NCBI GenBank assembly: GCA_017979445.1
Contig: CM030711.1
Coordinates: 15,454,922 to 15,518,921, forward strand
Origin: Akebia trifoliata
Lineage: Eukaryota > Streptophyta > Magnoliopsida > Ranunculales > Lardizabalaceae
Direction: 5' to 3'
DNA length: 64,000 bases
The stretch's first letter is position 1. Each line of letters starts with the position of its first letter. The translations under genes and the position numbers were made by a program. The notes beneath the pieces were generated by a model. It was not told the origin of the DNA, ran no database searches, and saw nothing but the letters and a program-made list of their open reading frames with translations. Of this stretch, positions 34,177-45,062 are shown piece by piece.

Positions 34177-36509
34177 TATAGACACGTGATTTTGTCATTA
34201 TGACGACCACATCTACGATGGTTTGGAGTCGCCACCATTCATGTTGTAAGTAGGTGAATGGTCACCCGATGTACATTTTGAAAAATTATCATTTTGGTCT
34301 CGTAGTGACTCACGATAGATAAGGATAAATCAACCCTTAAGATTCGGGTAAGCGGCTCGGTTGGAGAAAATGGAAGGTGTTAGGCACCCTTTTCTCCCCG
34401 CCAAATGGCGGTAACCTCAAAGAAACTTGGACATTTTTTTTATTTAAAAAGATGTGAAAAACAAGTGCCACGTGGGTGCATTTGTACCCTAGATAGGGGT
34501 TCATTTTTGGCTTGATCATAGGGTCATTCCATTGATGGAAATGACCCTTATAGACCTTTGGCCTTAGGGTCCATTCATCCTAAAAAATAAAATGAAGGGG
34601 AGATGGGTGATAGAAGAGGGAGGAGGAAAGGATAGAGAGAGAGGGGGAGTACACTTTAAACCCACCTTGTATCTTCAATCTCCTTTTCTTCTTCTTCTTC
34701 TTCTTAAAGTCTTTTGAGTCCTTAGTGATGTAAAAAGATGTGATTATTTTTGTAGAGGATTAATATGAGATTGGAGAAAAGATGAGGAGAGAAGATGAAA
34801 TTTTTTTTTTTTTTTTTGTAAGACTTGGTGTAGAGTTAGTAAGGGAGAATTGGTGTGAGAGAATAGGTAATAGTGGTTAGTAGTGAGAGTTGGGGGGGTA
34901 ATTTTTGTAGTGAAAGTTGAGGGTCCATTTTGGGAAGAGGATGAGGGTATTTATAGATGTTGAAGAGTTATTTTAGGAATATAATGAGGTAAAATGAAGA
35001 GAAGTGGTAGAATGGTGTGGGGTTTAAGAAAAAGGTGGGGGTAAATTAAAGATGATTGAAGGGCATTTGTGTAAGAAGGGTAAATGGGTTTTTTTACAAC
35101 CCAAATGGATTGGATCTTTCAACCCATTTGGGTTAAGTATTAGATTGAATAAAATAAATGAGAGTGGTTGAGAAGATGGGATTGTGTAAGAGAGTAATTA
35201 ATTGGTGAAGTGAGTTGAGGGGATGAGATTTTAATTAAAAGAAGGGTTGTGTAAGAAGGTGGTTGATGATATTTTGGGAGGTGTAGGAGATGATGCCATG
35301 TGTCAAAATGAGTGGAGATGAAGGGTTGAGATGGGTTGATGGGAGAGGTTGAGTGTTTGACTTGAGAGGATGGGTGTAGGTTTAGGTTGTAGATGTGGGT
35401 TTTGTAGGGAATGATGAGGGTAGATTAGGGGGAGGTATAGGTTAGGGGTGTGGGTAGATTAGATTTTTTTAGAGAAAATGTGATGGGTTGATGTGGGTAG
35501 ATTAGGGGAGGTATAGGTTAGGGGTGTGGGTAGATGTGTTTGATTTGAAAGAAAAAGTTATGGGTTGATGTGTGGGTAGATGAGGTTTAAAGAAAATTAA
35601 TGGGGTATGTAGTTGGATGAGGGAGGTGAGATGGGGCGATGACATGTGTCACCTTTTGATGATAAAAATAGTGATTGGTTGATGTGGGTAGTGGTTTGTG
35701 GGTTAGGATTATGGGTTGGATAATGAATTGGGTATGGATAGTGGTTTGTGGGTTTTTAGTGTATTGGGCTTGGGTTTTAGGAGGGTTGTGGGTTATTTTG
35801 GCTTGGATGGGATTTGTTTTGGGTTGGATTTTTGGGGGTAGGTTCATTTTAGGGTTTAGGTGATATGAGATCGATTTTAAGTTGAGGGTAAGGTGAGAAA
35901 TTAATTTGGGAAAGAGTTGAGGGCTTGTGGGCTTTGAATGGGCTTAAGGTGTTTGCGGATTCGGAGGTGGAGTAGTGGAAGTAGAGGAGGGGTAGGCATC
36001 CCAAGTCTCACATTTTTTAATTTATTATTTTTTTGAGATTTTTGAAATCATTGTTTTGATCGAAATGCCACGTGTTGGCAAATCGGGCTTTTTAGGCCCA
36101 TTGGAGAATTTCATCGAGCATTCGGGTATTCTTAGATACAAAGGCGGAGCGGTGAGGGTTGGACAAGTGGAGAATAGGTCAAACCCCTTTAGTAGGTCCT
36201 TTAGACCATTGGGAGGTCTCAGAGGCCTCGATTCGATTAAAACACCACATTTTAGTGATTTGGGCTTTTGAAGTCCGTTGGTCAATTTTATCCAAAAACT
36301 GATGTTTTGAGTGGAGTGGGGTAGATGGGAGCATGCCGGGTCCTCTTGGCGGGCCTCCCAAACCATTAGGAGGTCTTAGGGGCCTTGGTTCGATCAAAAT
36401 GTCACTTTTCAATGACTTGGCCCCTTGAGGCCCGTTGGCCCATTTATTTGAAAAATCTTTATTTTTGGGCCCTTTCGAGTAGTGGCCCGTTCAAATTGAG
36501 GTGTCTACA
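34177..36509 (-). repeat. 3' LTR of element F
   Basis: 2,333 bp, pair of 51,528-53,833. Minus strand opens TGTAGACACC at 36,509. A minus-strand TATAAATACCC box lies at about 34,948-34,957. U3 contains three diverged ~150-bp repeats (about 36,050-36,180, 36,230-36,310, 36,380-36,480), and 35,395-35,600 contains repeats of 'gtgggtagattaggggagg'. Open frames in it (60-113 aa) occur in both LTRs and carry no family signature. Confidence 0.92.
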
Positions 36510-36530
36510 GCTGCCCTTTGTTGCAGGAAT
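36510..36530 (-). other. Polypurine tract region of element F
   Basis: Minus strand reads AACAAAGGGCAGC directly before the LTR start TGTAGACACC. Confidence 0.7.
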
Positions 36531-36935
36531 TGTATGCAAAGAACTGCATAGAATAGACTAAACCCCTATTTGTACGGGCCAGAAAAATTATGTAAAAACG
36601 TGATCTTAAATTACCGATTGTATTGAAGATTTTGGTGGAAAATGGCTACTCAAGCACGGGGTCTGACAGAGTTTTGCCTTATTAATTCCTTGATCTCGAT
36701 GGCACAGAGCTCGTGTGAGATCTTGGATTTTATAAAATTTTGATGAGTTTAGAAATTCAGAAATTTCTTGAGTCGCGTTTTAACAAATTGGAATTGAGTG
36801 CAACTCGAAAGGTTTTTGAATGTTTTTTTTTTAATCCCTTTTCATTGCCTTCTTTTGTTGATTTTGCCATATTTCTATCATAAGTTAACCTTCCCAATTC
36901 ATGCATTGTCCCTTGTAATGATACCTTTGATCCTT

Positions 36936-37810
36936 TCAACAGTGCAAGCACTGAGGTTGTTTAGCAGTCACCACAAATCCAAGAGAGAGTTTTGCAGTTG
37001 GAACCGAATCGACCAAGATCTGGAATGCGACAGTCAATAGAGATCCACCAGACCCAACTTCAGTAATTTTACCTCTATTTACTGTTAGCCCATCGGGGAG
37101 TATAACAAAACCAAGAAGAAGGAGTGCTACACAGTCTGGGTCTCCCCCATTTAGAACCACGTTCATTGCAATAATATCAACAAGAGCATAGATTACGAAA
37201 GAGCCCGTTGTATCGGTGCTACTCTCTTGTAATATCAACATGTTGCTCTGGCTGGAATTTGGAGTATTAACTCGCAGTAGAGAGACACAGTTACCAAGAT
37301 CTCTGCCATTAGCAATATGTGTTATTTCTTGAACAGTACTGCCATTAGAAAGAATGTCACACTCACTTCTAAAGTTCTCATCGCGAAGGAAATTGAAAAC
37401 TCTCTTTGGTGGGACTTGAAACTCTGTTTTCATCACTTGAAGGGCTCCATTGTAGTTTTCTGCTACGCCTGTTGATACGACCTTAAGAGTCATTGCTCTT
37501 GAAACAATGCTAGAAATCACGGTGGACCACTGATTCACATCCATAAGGATTGCAACAAGGTTAGTGTGATTTCATGATAACAATGGCCGTTTCTCGAGAA
37601 GCTTTTGACTTTAATCCAAATGATTTTGGCCCAACTCCCCTCGGGAATGTTCGCCTGTACTCATCTTCACTTAGAATCTCATAAGCACGATCAAGGCTAT
37701 GCACCCACAATGATTTCCCTAGTTGGGCCATTCTTATAAACTCTTCCATTACTACAACTATGAGTTCGATGATCAATGGTTTATCTGCCTCAGTAGGCCC
37801 GGAGAATGAT
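36936..37810 (-). pseudogene. Captured HD-ZIP IV (START-region) gene fragment inside element F
   Basis: Two adjoining minus-strand frames match class IV homeodomain-leucine zipper proteins (ANL2/PDF2/GL2 group). 37,561-37,776 carries EEFIRMAQLGKSLWV, EILSEDEYRRTFPRG and SKASRETAIVIM, the START domain beginning; upstream EADKP is visible to about 37,800. After a one-base frameshift, 36,936-37,544 (202 codons, open) carries [20 protein letters not shown] and [11 protein letters not shown], and then jumps straight to [38 protein letters not shown] and [20 protein letters not shown], which is the C-terminal region. The middle of START and the following block are missing. No homeobox, zipper or intron is visible. 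It lies between integrase and the polypurine tract, in the sense orientation of the element. Confidence 0.88.
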
Positions 37811-39387
37811 GCCCGGAGGGGCTTGCTCGGGGTCCCTACTTTGATGCCTTCACGTCTTGTCTAGTGAGTCGTGATGCTTCGAATACTGAGTCAGACTGCC
37901 TGGATCAGTGTTTTGGAGGAACGCCTTGACTCTTTTACTCTTTTTGTATTTTTTTTTTCATTATCTGAATGTATGCAAAATGTTGAAAGATTAATGTAAA
38001 GAAAATAGGTTTTGTACTTACTTGGCCTCAGGTATATCTAATGCTTTGAAAACTTGAAGTTTGAATAAGTCCTAGAATCTTCATCATCGGTCAAAATAGT
38101 AGTTTTTCTTTTTTGAAATTTTATGAAATATCTTTATCAAATGAGTATGATAAATTCAGAGTCTGTAAAATCTTTGATTGCGACGATCTCGGTGTTTTTG
38201 CCAATCATAGAGGATAGAAACGTCAATTGCTCTTTTGATTCCTTTAGAGTCATTCCCAGTGCCTTAATATTGGAAAACTATTATCTGTTTGGGTCTCGGG
38301 ATTTTGGAGAGATTTTACCGTTCACAGTTTATACTCTTGCGGGCCAGGAATTTGTTTTTTTTTTGTTGTTAACCTTTATTGCCCCTAATGCCAATTACGA
38401 TTTTCATCAGATCCGGTTTTCACATTTTTATGCATCGATGTTCTTTTTGGGATTTTCATCGTGCTAGTGGCTTTGATCTTGTCATAGTCTGATTCTTTTA
38501 CTCATAGCGCCCTTTCAGGTTTTCACTATGCCCTTTCAGATTATGCTTGTATTTTTATTTTATTTATTTTATTTTTCATTACAATTCTGCTCGGAGTCTC
38601 TATGTCTTTGTGGCTTGGTGACTCAAGTTGAGCTGCGCGATCGGCAACTCTACTCTTGTAGTGGCACTCTTTCTTAAGTAATCGATCTAGATTCCCTTCT
38701 CGAGTTTACTGATGACTATTCGTGGTTCGACAACTCAAGTTGAGCTGCGAGATCGGCTACTCTACACTTCGAGTACTATTTTTTTTCTAATATCTGACCT
38801 GGATTCCCCTCTTGAGTCTTCCAACGACTAATAAGACTTTGAGGTCCGTACCAAGTCGCAAGATCATTGGTGACGCCACTGTCATTATGTTGAGCTAGAA
38901 CATTCCCTGATCAAAAAGGACTTTTGGTGGGACGAAACGTTGGCTTGGGCTAATGGTAGTGGAAGGATACAAAAGGTTAAGGTCTGGGTATTAGTTTATC
39001 TAAAATGGGATAGGCATGGGATTCGTCTATTTTGTTTCGAAAAGGTGATCTATGTCTCCTCCCAACGTCTCTCGAACTTGTTCAGGCTGGAGATTTGGGT
39101 CGAGCTTAAATCAAGTTTCTGAATTTTTGACTTTTTTGATTTTTTTGTATTTTTAGCCATTCACAGTTTATCCTCATACGGGCCAGGAGTATTTCGATGT
39201 TTTTGCTTTTTCTGTTTCTCTGATTTTCTTTTCTTTTGTCACCTTTTTTTTGTATCATTACGTAGTTGTTAACTTGCCCCAGCCTTAGGTTAAGAAATGA
39301 ACGTGATGGCTCAAAAGGGTTGACTAAGGTTGATAGTTGGTTTAGAATAGCGAAGATGGCCTTTCGTCATCTCAGGATCAGTTTTAG
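37811..39387 (-). other. 3' untranslated region of element F upstream of the captured fragment
   Basis: Non-coding. A repeat 'ttgagctgcg(c/a)gatcgg' with flanking 'actctac' occurs at about 38,628 and 38,738. 'ttcacagtttat(a/c)ctc' with 'gggccaggag/a' occurs at 38,322 and 39,160. Short open frames (60-114 aa) on the plus strand are not supported. Confidence 0.6.
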
Positions 39388-40740
39388 GCGTAGTATTTCT
39401 TGACAGTGTCAGCATTGATTGGTTGCGGGAAGACTTGTCCGTCCATTTCTGTGAGAATCAGAGCTCCTCCCGTCATTACCTTCTGTACGATGAATGGTCC
39501 CTCGTAGTTTGGTCGAAACTTTCCCCTAGCGTCTTCTTGGATTGGCAAAATTTTCTTTAAGACCAGGTCTCCTAGCGAGAAATCCCTAGGCTTAACTTTC
39601 TTGTTATAGGCACGAGCTATTCATCGTTGATAGATCTGTCCATGGAAAATAGCTGCAAGGCGTTTCTTTTAAATCAGATTCAGCTGATCAAACCGAGCTT
39701 GAATCCATTCAGTTTCATCCAACTCTACTTCTTTTAAGATTCGGAGGGAGGGAATCTCAACCTCTACGGGTAAGGCTGCTTCCATTCCGTAGACCAATGA
39801 ATACGGAGTTACCGCAGTCGAAGTTCTGAATGAGGTTCGGTGGGCGTGTAGTGCAAAGGGCAACATGTCGTGCCAATCTTTGTATGTAACTGCCATCTTC
39901 TCGATTATTTTCTTGATGTTCTTGTTGGCTGCCTCGACTGCTCCGTTCATCTTAGGTCTGTAGGGTACAGAGTTGTGATGAGTGATTTGGAAGTCTTCGT
40001 ACATCTTAACCATGTCCTTATTCTTGAAGTTTTTAGCATTGTCAGTTACCAATCCGCTGGAAGTCCATACCGGCAGATGATGTTATTCTTGACAAACTTC
40101 AAGACATTGCTTTTGGTGACATTAGCATAGGACTCCGCTTCTACCCATTTGGTGAAGTAGTCGATGGCAACTAGAATGAAACGGTGTCCATTAGCAACTT
40201 TTGGCGAGATCTGACCGATGACGTCCATGCCCCAGAGTGAGAAGGGCCAAGGAGTGGTCATATTATGTAGTTCTGAAGGTAGGGCATTGATCTTATTGGC
40301 ATATATTTGGCATAAATGGCATTTGTGGACATGCTGATAGCAGTCACTCTCCATTGTCGACCAATAGTATCCCATCCTCATGATCTTCTTCGCAAGCATA
40401 TGACCATTCATGTGAGGTCCGCAGACTCCCCCATGTACAGTCTCAATTAGTCGTTTCGCTTCTGTTTCTGACACACACCTAAGTAAGATCTCATGGTGCG
40501 ACTTCTTGTACAAAATATCGTTGCTCAAGAAAAATTGTCCTGCTAGCTTCTGAATGGTCCTTCTATCATTTGGCGTTGCATCTGAGGGGAGCGTTCGATC
40601 TTCAAGATATGCCTTGATGTTAGAATACCATGGCTTTTCTTCAAATTCTTCTACTTCAACAGGTAAGCAATAGGCTAGCTCATCTTGAATTCCAATCTCA
40701 ATAAGGTCGATGATTAGGTCTTCCGAGATGTTGATCATAA
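39388..40740 (-). pseudogene. Integrase of element F
   Basis: Zinc-binding HHCC region (VHGGVCGPHMNGH ... HVHKCHLCQ) at about 40,300-40,440. Catalytic core: first Asp in LWGMDVIGQ (about 40,235), second in TDNAKNF (about 40,045), Glu in NGAVEAANKN (about 39,940). A frame change between 40,046 and 40,052 splits the core. The C-terminal domain continues to about 39,388 with GDLVLKK and GKFRPNYEGPF after an in-frame stop near 39,620. There is no chromodomain, as expected for Tat. The reaction is insertion of the cDNA into the host genome; this copy is broken. Confidence 0.88.
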
Positions 40741-41107
40741 AGGCAAGTGTAGCTAGTGCATCTGCAAATTGATTCTTAGCTCTCGGCATATACGTGAATG
40801 AAATCCTATCAAAGCGCGAGCTTAGTTCTTCCAGATACTCGTGGTAGGGGACCAGTCTCTACTCTCGAGTCTTCCATTCTCTAGTCGTCTAATAGACTAC
40901 TAAGCTTGAATCTCCGAAAACATTGATCTCATCTACCTCGAGATCCAGTGCTGCCTTCAATCCTGCTATACATACTTCGTATTCAGCCTCATTGTTGGAA
41001 CATTGGAATTTTAGTCTGATTGCGATTGGCACGTGGGATCCATCTGGCTTGATCAGAACTGCCCTTATTCCGTTTCGTTTCTGATTGGCTGCTCCGTCGA
41101 AGTACAT
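40741..41107 (-). pseudogene. Second (archaeal-type) RNase H of element F
   Basis: 40,889-41,107 encodes MYFDGAANQKRNG (first catalytic Asp), NNEAEYEVCIAGLKAAL (Glu) and VFGDSSLVV (Asp). The remainder to about 40,741 continues in a shifted frame, with MPRAKNQFADALATLA (last catalytic region) at the start of the next frame. A second RNase H after the Ty3-type one is a defining feature of the Tat lineage. Confidence 0.85.
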
Positions 41108-41279
41108 TTTTCAGCCTGGCTTCTCATCATTGTCTTCAACCTCAGTGATCAATATGGTTTCATCAGGAAAGTTTATTTTTAATAGCTCGTAATCAAGCAA
41201 TGGGTGCTCGGCGAGGTGATCGGCGATGGCTTGCCCTTTGATGGCCTTCTGAGTGACATAGGTGATGTTAAACTCAGAT

Positions 41280-41600
41280 AATAATAGTTGTCATTTTGGA
41301 GTGCGACCTGTTAATGCTGGTTTCTCGAATAGGTATTTCAGGGGGTCCATCCTGGCGATTAGCATAGTCGAGTAACTTAGTAAATAATGACGTAGTCGTT
41401 GAGATGCCCAGACTAATGCACAGCAAGTCTTCTCAAGTGTCGAATATTTTGCTTCATACTCGGTAAATTTCTTGGTGAGATAGTAAATGGCTTGTTCCTT
41501 CCATCCCGATTCATCGTGTTGCCCCAGTAGACACCCCATTGACGTTTCTTGCACTGAGATGTACATAAGTAGAAGTTGTCCTGGAGTAGGAGGGACTAGG
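41280..41600 (-). pseudogene. Ty3-type RNase H of element F
   Basis: Contains MYISVQETSMGCLLGQ, YYLTKKFTEYEAKYSTLEKT and WASQRLRHYLL, the usual order for the Ty3 RNase H domain adjoining RT. It removes the RNA strand of the RNA-DNA hybrid. A stop near 41,290 and the change of frame to the next domain show decay. 41,108-41,279 is the connection between the two RNase H domains. Confidence 0.85.
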
Positions 41601-42770
41601 ACTGGTGGATTGAGCAGATATTGTTTGATCTTATCGAATACTTCCTGACAGTCTTCGTTCCACTTTTTTGGTGTGTCTTTCCTGAGTAGCTTGAAAACTG
41701 GCTCACAAATAGGCGTAATCTGAGCAATGAAACAGCTAATATACTATATTCTCCCCAAGAATGCCCGAACATCTTTTTCTGAAATAGGTGCCTTCATTTC
41801 GAGAATATACTTAGTTTTTACCGGTTCTATCTTGATACCTCTTCTGCTGACTATAAATCCCAGTAGCTTGCCTGATGTTGTCCCGAATACACATTTTGCA
41901 AGATTTATCCTTAAACTGTACTTGCTCAGCCTGTCGAACAACTTCTTTAGATTCACCAGATGATCTTCTTCAATGTCGGATTTAGCAATCATGTCGTCTA
42001 TGTAGACCTTCATTTCCTTGTGGATCATATCGTGGAATAGTGCGGTCATTGCCCGTTGGTAAGTCGTCCTACGTTCTTCAGTCCGAATGACATGACTTTA
42101 TAGTGGAAAGTACCCCATGGTGTGATAAATGCAGTCTTTTCCTGATCTTCTTCGGCCATTTTTATCTGGTTATAGCCTGAAAAGCCGTCCATGAGCTAAA
42201 ACATGACGTGCCCTACTGTACTATCGACTAGAGTGTCGATGTGTGGAAGTGGGAAATCATCCTTAGGACTGGCTTTGTTCAGGTCCCGATAGTCAACACA
42301 CATGCGTACCTTCCCATCTTTCTTGGGTATTGGGACGACATTAGCCAACCACTCAGGGTACGTAGAGACTGCAAGAAATCCGGCTTCGAACTGTTTCATG
42401 ACCTCGTCCTTGACCTTGAGGGTCCATTCTGGCTTTAATCTTTTCAATTTCTACTTGATCGGCTTGCTTCCAGAGGCAATTGGTAGCTTGTGCACAACAA
42501 GATCTATGTCCAATCCCGGCATATCCCTGTACGACCATGCGAAAACGTCTTGATAGTTTCGTAAGAGTTCGACCATTTCTTATTTCTGTTGCGACGTTAA
42601 TAAGGCTCCGATCTTGACAATTCGTGGGTCCTCTTCGGTACCAAGATTGATTGAATCTGTATCCTCAATGTTTGGCTGAACACCTTTCTCGTGACATTCT
42701 ACCAAGTCTTTGATTTCTTTAGGCGGGTACTCCATTTCATCCTCAGACTCTTCTTCGATCCCCATGAGGT
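41601..42770 (-). pseudogene. Reverse transcriptase of element F
   Basis: RT in two frames. 42,196-42,447 has VVPIPKKDGKVRMCVDYRDL and KASPKDDFPLPHID (fingers/palm). 41,744-42,049 carries the catalytic block VYIDDMIAKS and FGTTSGKLLGFIVS. A stop follows VGHVMF near 42,196 and a frameshift follows near 42,060. N-terminal of RT, 42,580-42,765 has EDPRIVKIGALLTSQQK, the pre-RT linker ending in a stop. Confidence 0.88.
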
Positions 42771-43631
42771 CAAAGTCGAGTTCAAGATCGAAATCATACT
42801 CGTCCCTTTCAAATTCTGTTTTATCTAGATACTCATTTGATTGAGACAGATCCTTTGAAAACTTTTTTTTGGCTTTTGGAAAATATCTATTTTTTTGATT
42901 TTTTGTCTTTTGAGAAATTTTTGATTTTTTTGTTTTTTGAGGAATATTTATTTATTTTTGTTACTTTTCGAATACCTGAAATAAGAAGAACAATCATGCA
43001 AATTCATTAATAAAGATAGGGAGCCCTCAAAACAGTCTTTACCCGAGGATGAGGGCTCGTTATGATCCTCGGGCAAACTAGATTCGTTTAACGGTGTTTT
43101 TTTTTAGGCCTCAACAGCCTCAAGGGTTAACGGGAATTCTTCCCAATTGTTTAGAGCTTCCCCTTCTCTGAGGGGGCGAATGAGATGAGCAAGTGATTTG
43201 TTGGATGATTTGGTCAGTGGTTCGGAGATGACCATTATCTCCGATTGATCTTTGTCAAGTTGGGGCATAGTCCCTCCCATGCTTGGTGGGATGATGACTG
43301 ATGCCCAGTCGATGCCAGTGGGGAATAGTGATTTTTTCTCTTGGCTCGTGGTGGTTTTCACGTTGGTGGAATCTGGAGCCGTTTCTGATAGACTTTCATC
43401 GGAATCCCCATTGAATAAAACATCAATGCCTTCTACGAAAGATGATTGGGACTCAACAACTGAGTCTTCATAAATATGCACCGGTGCGAAATTTACTATT
43501 TTTGGTTTTTTTGCTGGTGATGGTTCTGATAAGTTGTCGGGTCTGATATGTGATTTTGGGAAGCTAACGCTGATATGTGAAACTCTGCCTAGATTCCAGA
43601 CATTCGGTTCACGATTTTGCCTTCTCGCTAG
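42771..43631 (-). other. Protease-RT spacer of element F
   Basis: An A-rich minus-strand stretch at 42,840-42,970 and a 125-aa acidic frame at 43,104-43,481 with RPLREGEALNNW; no known domain. In Ogre elements an intron is removed between protease and RT. This spacer is in the right place, but I cannot define splice sites with confidence. Confidence 0.5.
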
Positions 43632-44909
43632 TCAAAGCTCTTTTTTCTTGTCATTCATTTCTGCAATATCCCTTTTTGTGGGCCTAAATCCCAGACCAAA
43701 ATAAGGATCATGCTTTTTCGCTTTGACCGGTGTAGCTCTCCCTCTTCCTCCCGGCCCCAACCTTTGCCTGGGTCGGTAACCTGTTTTTTTCATAACTCGA
43801 CCAACCATCAGACTTGTTCTCGATAGCTTTGCCCTTACCTTCTCTTTCCTCTTCTCAATATGATTGACAGCAGCGAATTGATAAGAGTGGTACATTGTCT
43901 TATCCTTCGTCATCTCAATGTCGATGAATGGCACATCTGGAGCTCTCCCAACTGGGATAAGATTTCCTGTCAGTACCGATATCATTCTCTGCCCCATAAT
44001 GAATTTGACTCTTTGGTGTAACGAAGACGGTACAGCCCTTGCTATATGGATCCATGGCCTGCCTAGTAATAAATTGAAGGTTGTCGGTATCTCCATGACC
44101 TCAAATGTTACTTCAAAGGTGTAAGGACCTATTGTGATCGATAAATCCACTTCTCCCAAGGAATCTCTTCTTGAACTGTCGAAGCCTCGGACAACCTTGT
44201 TGTTTGGCTTTATATGTGACCAATCAACGTTGAGTTTCCGGAAAGTCTCAAACGGACAAACATTAAGCGCTGAGCCATTATCAATCAGTATCCTGACAAC
44301 CATCATGCCCTTGCATATGACCATGATGTTTAGTGGCTCGACGTGTCCCGTTCCTTCCGACACAAATTCATTTTCAGTGAAAATAATGGGATTGGGGGCC
44401 ATTATCTGGCCAACTGTCTGTTCTAACTGTGCTGGCGAAGTGGTTGCAGATACATGCAATTTTCCCAAAACTCTCAGTAATGCCTCTTGGTGTTCTTCTG
44501 ACTTTTGCATCAGACCTAGAATACTGATTTGAGCTGGCTGTTTGTTTAATTGGTCCACTATATTATGCCCACTCTTGCGAACAAGCATAATGAAATCTAC
44601 AGCCTCCTTATCTGACACCTTCACTTTATCTTCTTTCTGGTCACTCTCTCTCATTTTGTCCTTTCCTTTTACTTTTCTTTTCTCTTCATCTATCATGTCT
44701 TTTGTTGTTTCTTCAGTCTCTTCCCTGATGCTTACCCCCTTTTTTGATATTTTTTTGTATCGTCCTACCCTTGTCATATGACCGATATCAGTCATCATCG
44801 CTTTCTTCATGGTCTCAACTCTTGCGGTTGTGGTGATGGTGGTCTCGTAGCTCCAAGAAATTACTTGGTTGGAGCTATAGGGGAATGGTTTAGGTGAGCG
44901 GATGGTCAT
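43632..44909 (-). CDS. Protease region of element F (open, 425 codons)
   Basis: A long open frame with a charged N-terminus (EETEETTKDMIDEEKRKVKG), a conserved spacer (DFIMLVRKSGHNIVDQLNKQ, ISILGLMQKSEEHQEALLRV) and an aspartic protease: VRILIDNGSALNVCPFETF with the active site as D-N-G, and NLLLGRPWIHIARAVPSSLH. DNG in place of DTG/DSG is usual in Tat/Ogre proteases from my knowledge of the family. It ends in a G-patch-like RQRLGPGGRGRATPVK block near residue 400. It is the only uninterrupted enzymatic frame in the element. It would normally be translated with gag, in a different frame here. Confidence 0.8.
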   Translation of the reverse strand: MTIRSPKPFPYSSNQVISWSYETTITTTARVETMKKAMMTDIGHMTRVGRYKKISKKGVSIREETEETTKDMIDEEKRKVKGKDKMRESDQKEDKVKVSDKEAVDFIMLVRKSGHNIVDQLNKQPAQISILGLMQKSEEHQEALLRVLGKLHVSATTSPAQLEQTVGQIMAPNPIIFTENEFVSEGTGHVEPLNIMVICKGMMVVRILIDNGSALNVCPFETFRKLNVDWSHIKPNNKVVRGFDSSRRDSLGEVDLSITIGPYTFEVTFEVMEIPTTFNLLLGRPWIHIARAVPSSLHQRVKFIMGQRMISVLTGNLIPVGRAPDVPFIDIEMTKDKTMYHSYQFAAVNHIEKRKEKVRAKLSRTSLMVGRVMKKTGYRPRQRLGPGGRGRATPVKAKKHDPYFGLGFRPTKRDIAEMNDKKKEL

Positions 44910-45062
44910 TGGAGGTGGGTCAGGTTTTACACTGAGAATGAGGGGTGGTGGTGATGATTTGGATATGGTGATGATAGGAGGAGTTGCGTGAAGAGTTGAT
45001 GACGTGTATGGAATGACGAGCGGTGGACGTGAGGGTGAAGTGTATGGTATATGAAGGGGGGT

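Noticed and set aside
35587..36412. Open frames of 60-113 aa in the F LTR, repeated at 53,136-53,737
   Set aside because: They occur in both LTRs because the LTRs are copies, overlap on opposite strands, and carry no domain.
36936..37544. The open 202-codon frame as an independent functional HD-ZIP gene
   Set aside because: It lacks homeobox and zipper, skips the middle of START, is frameshifted against its upstream part, and lies inside LTRs.
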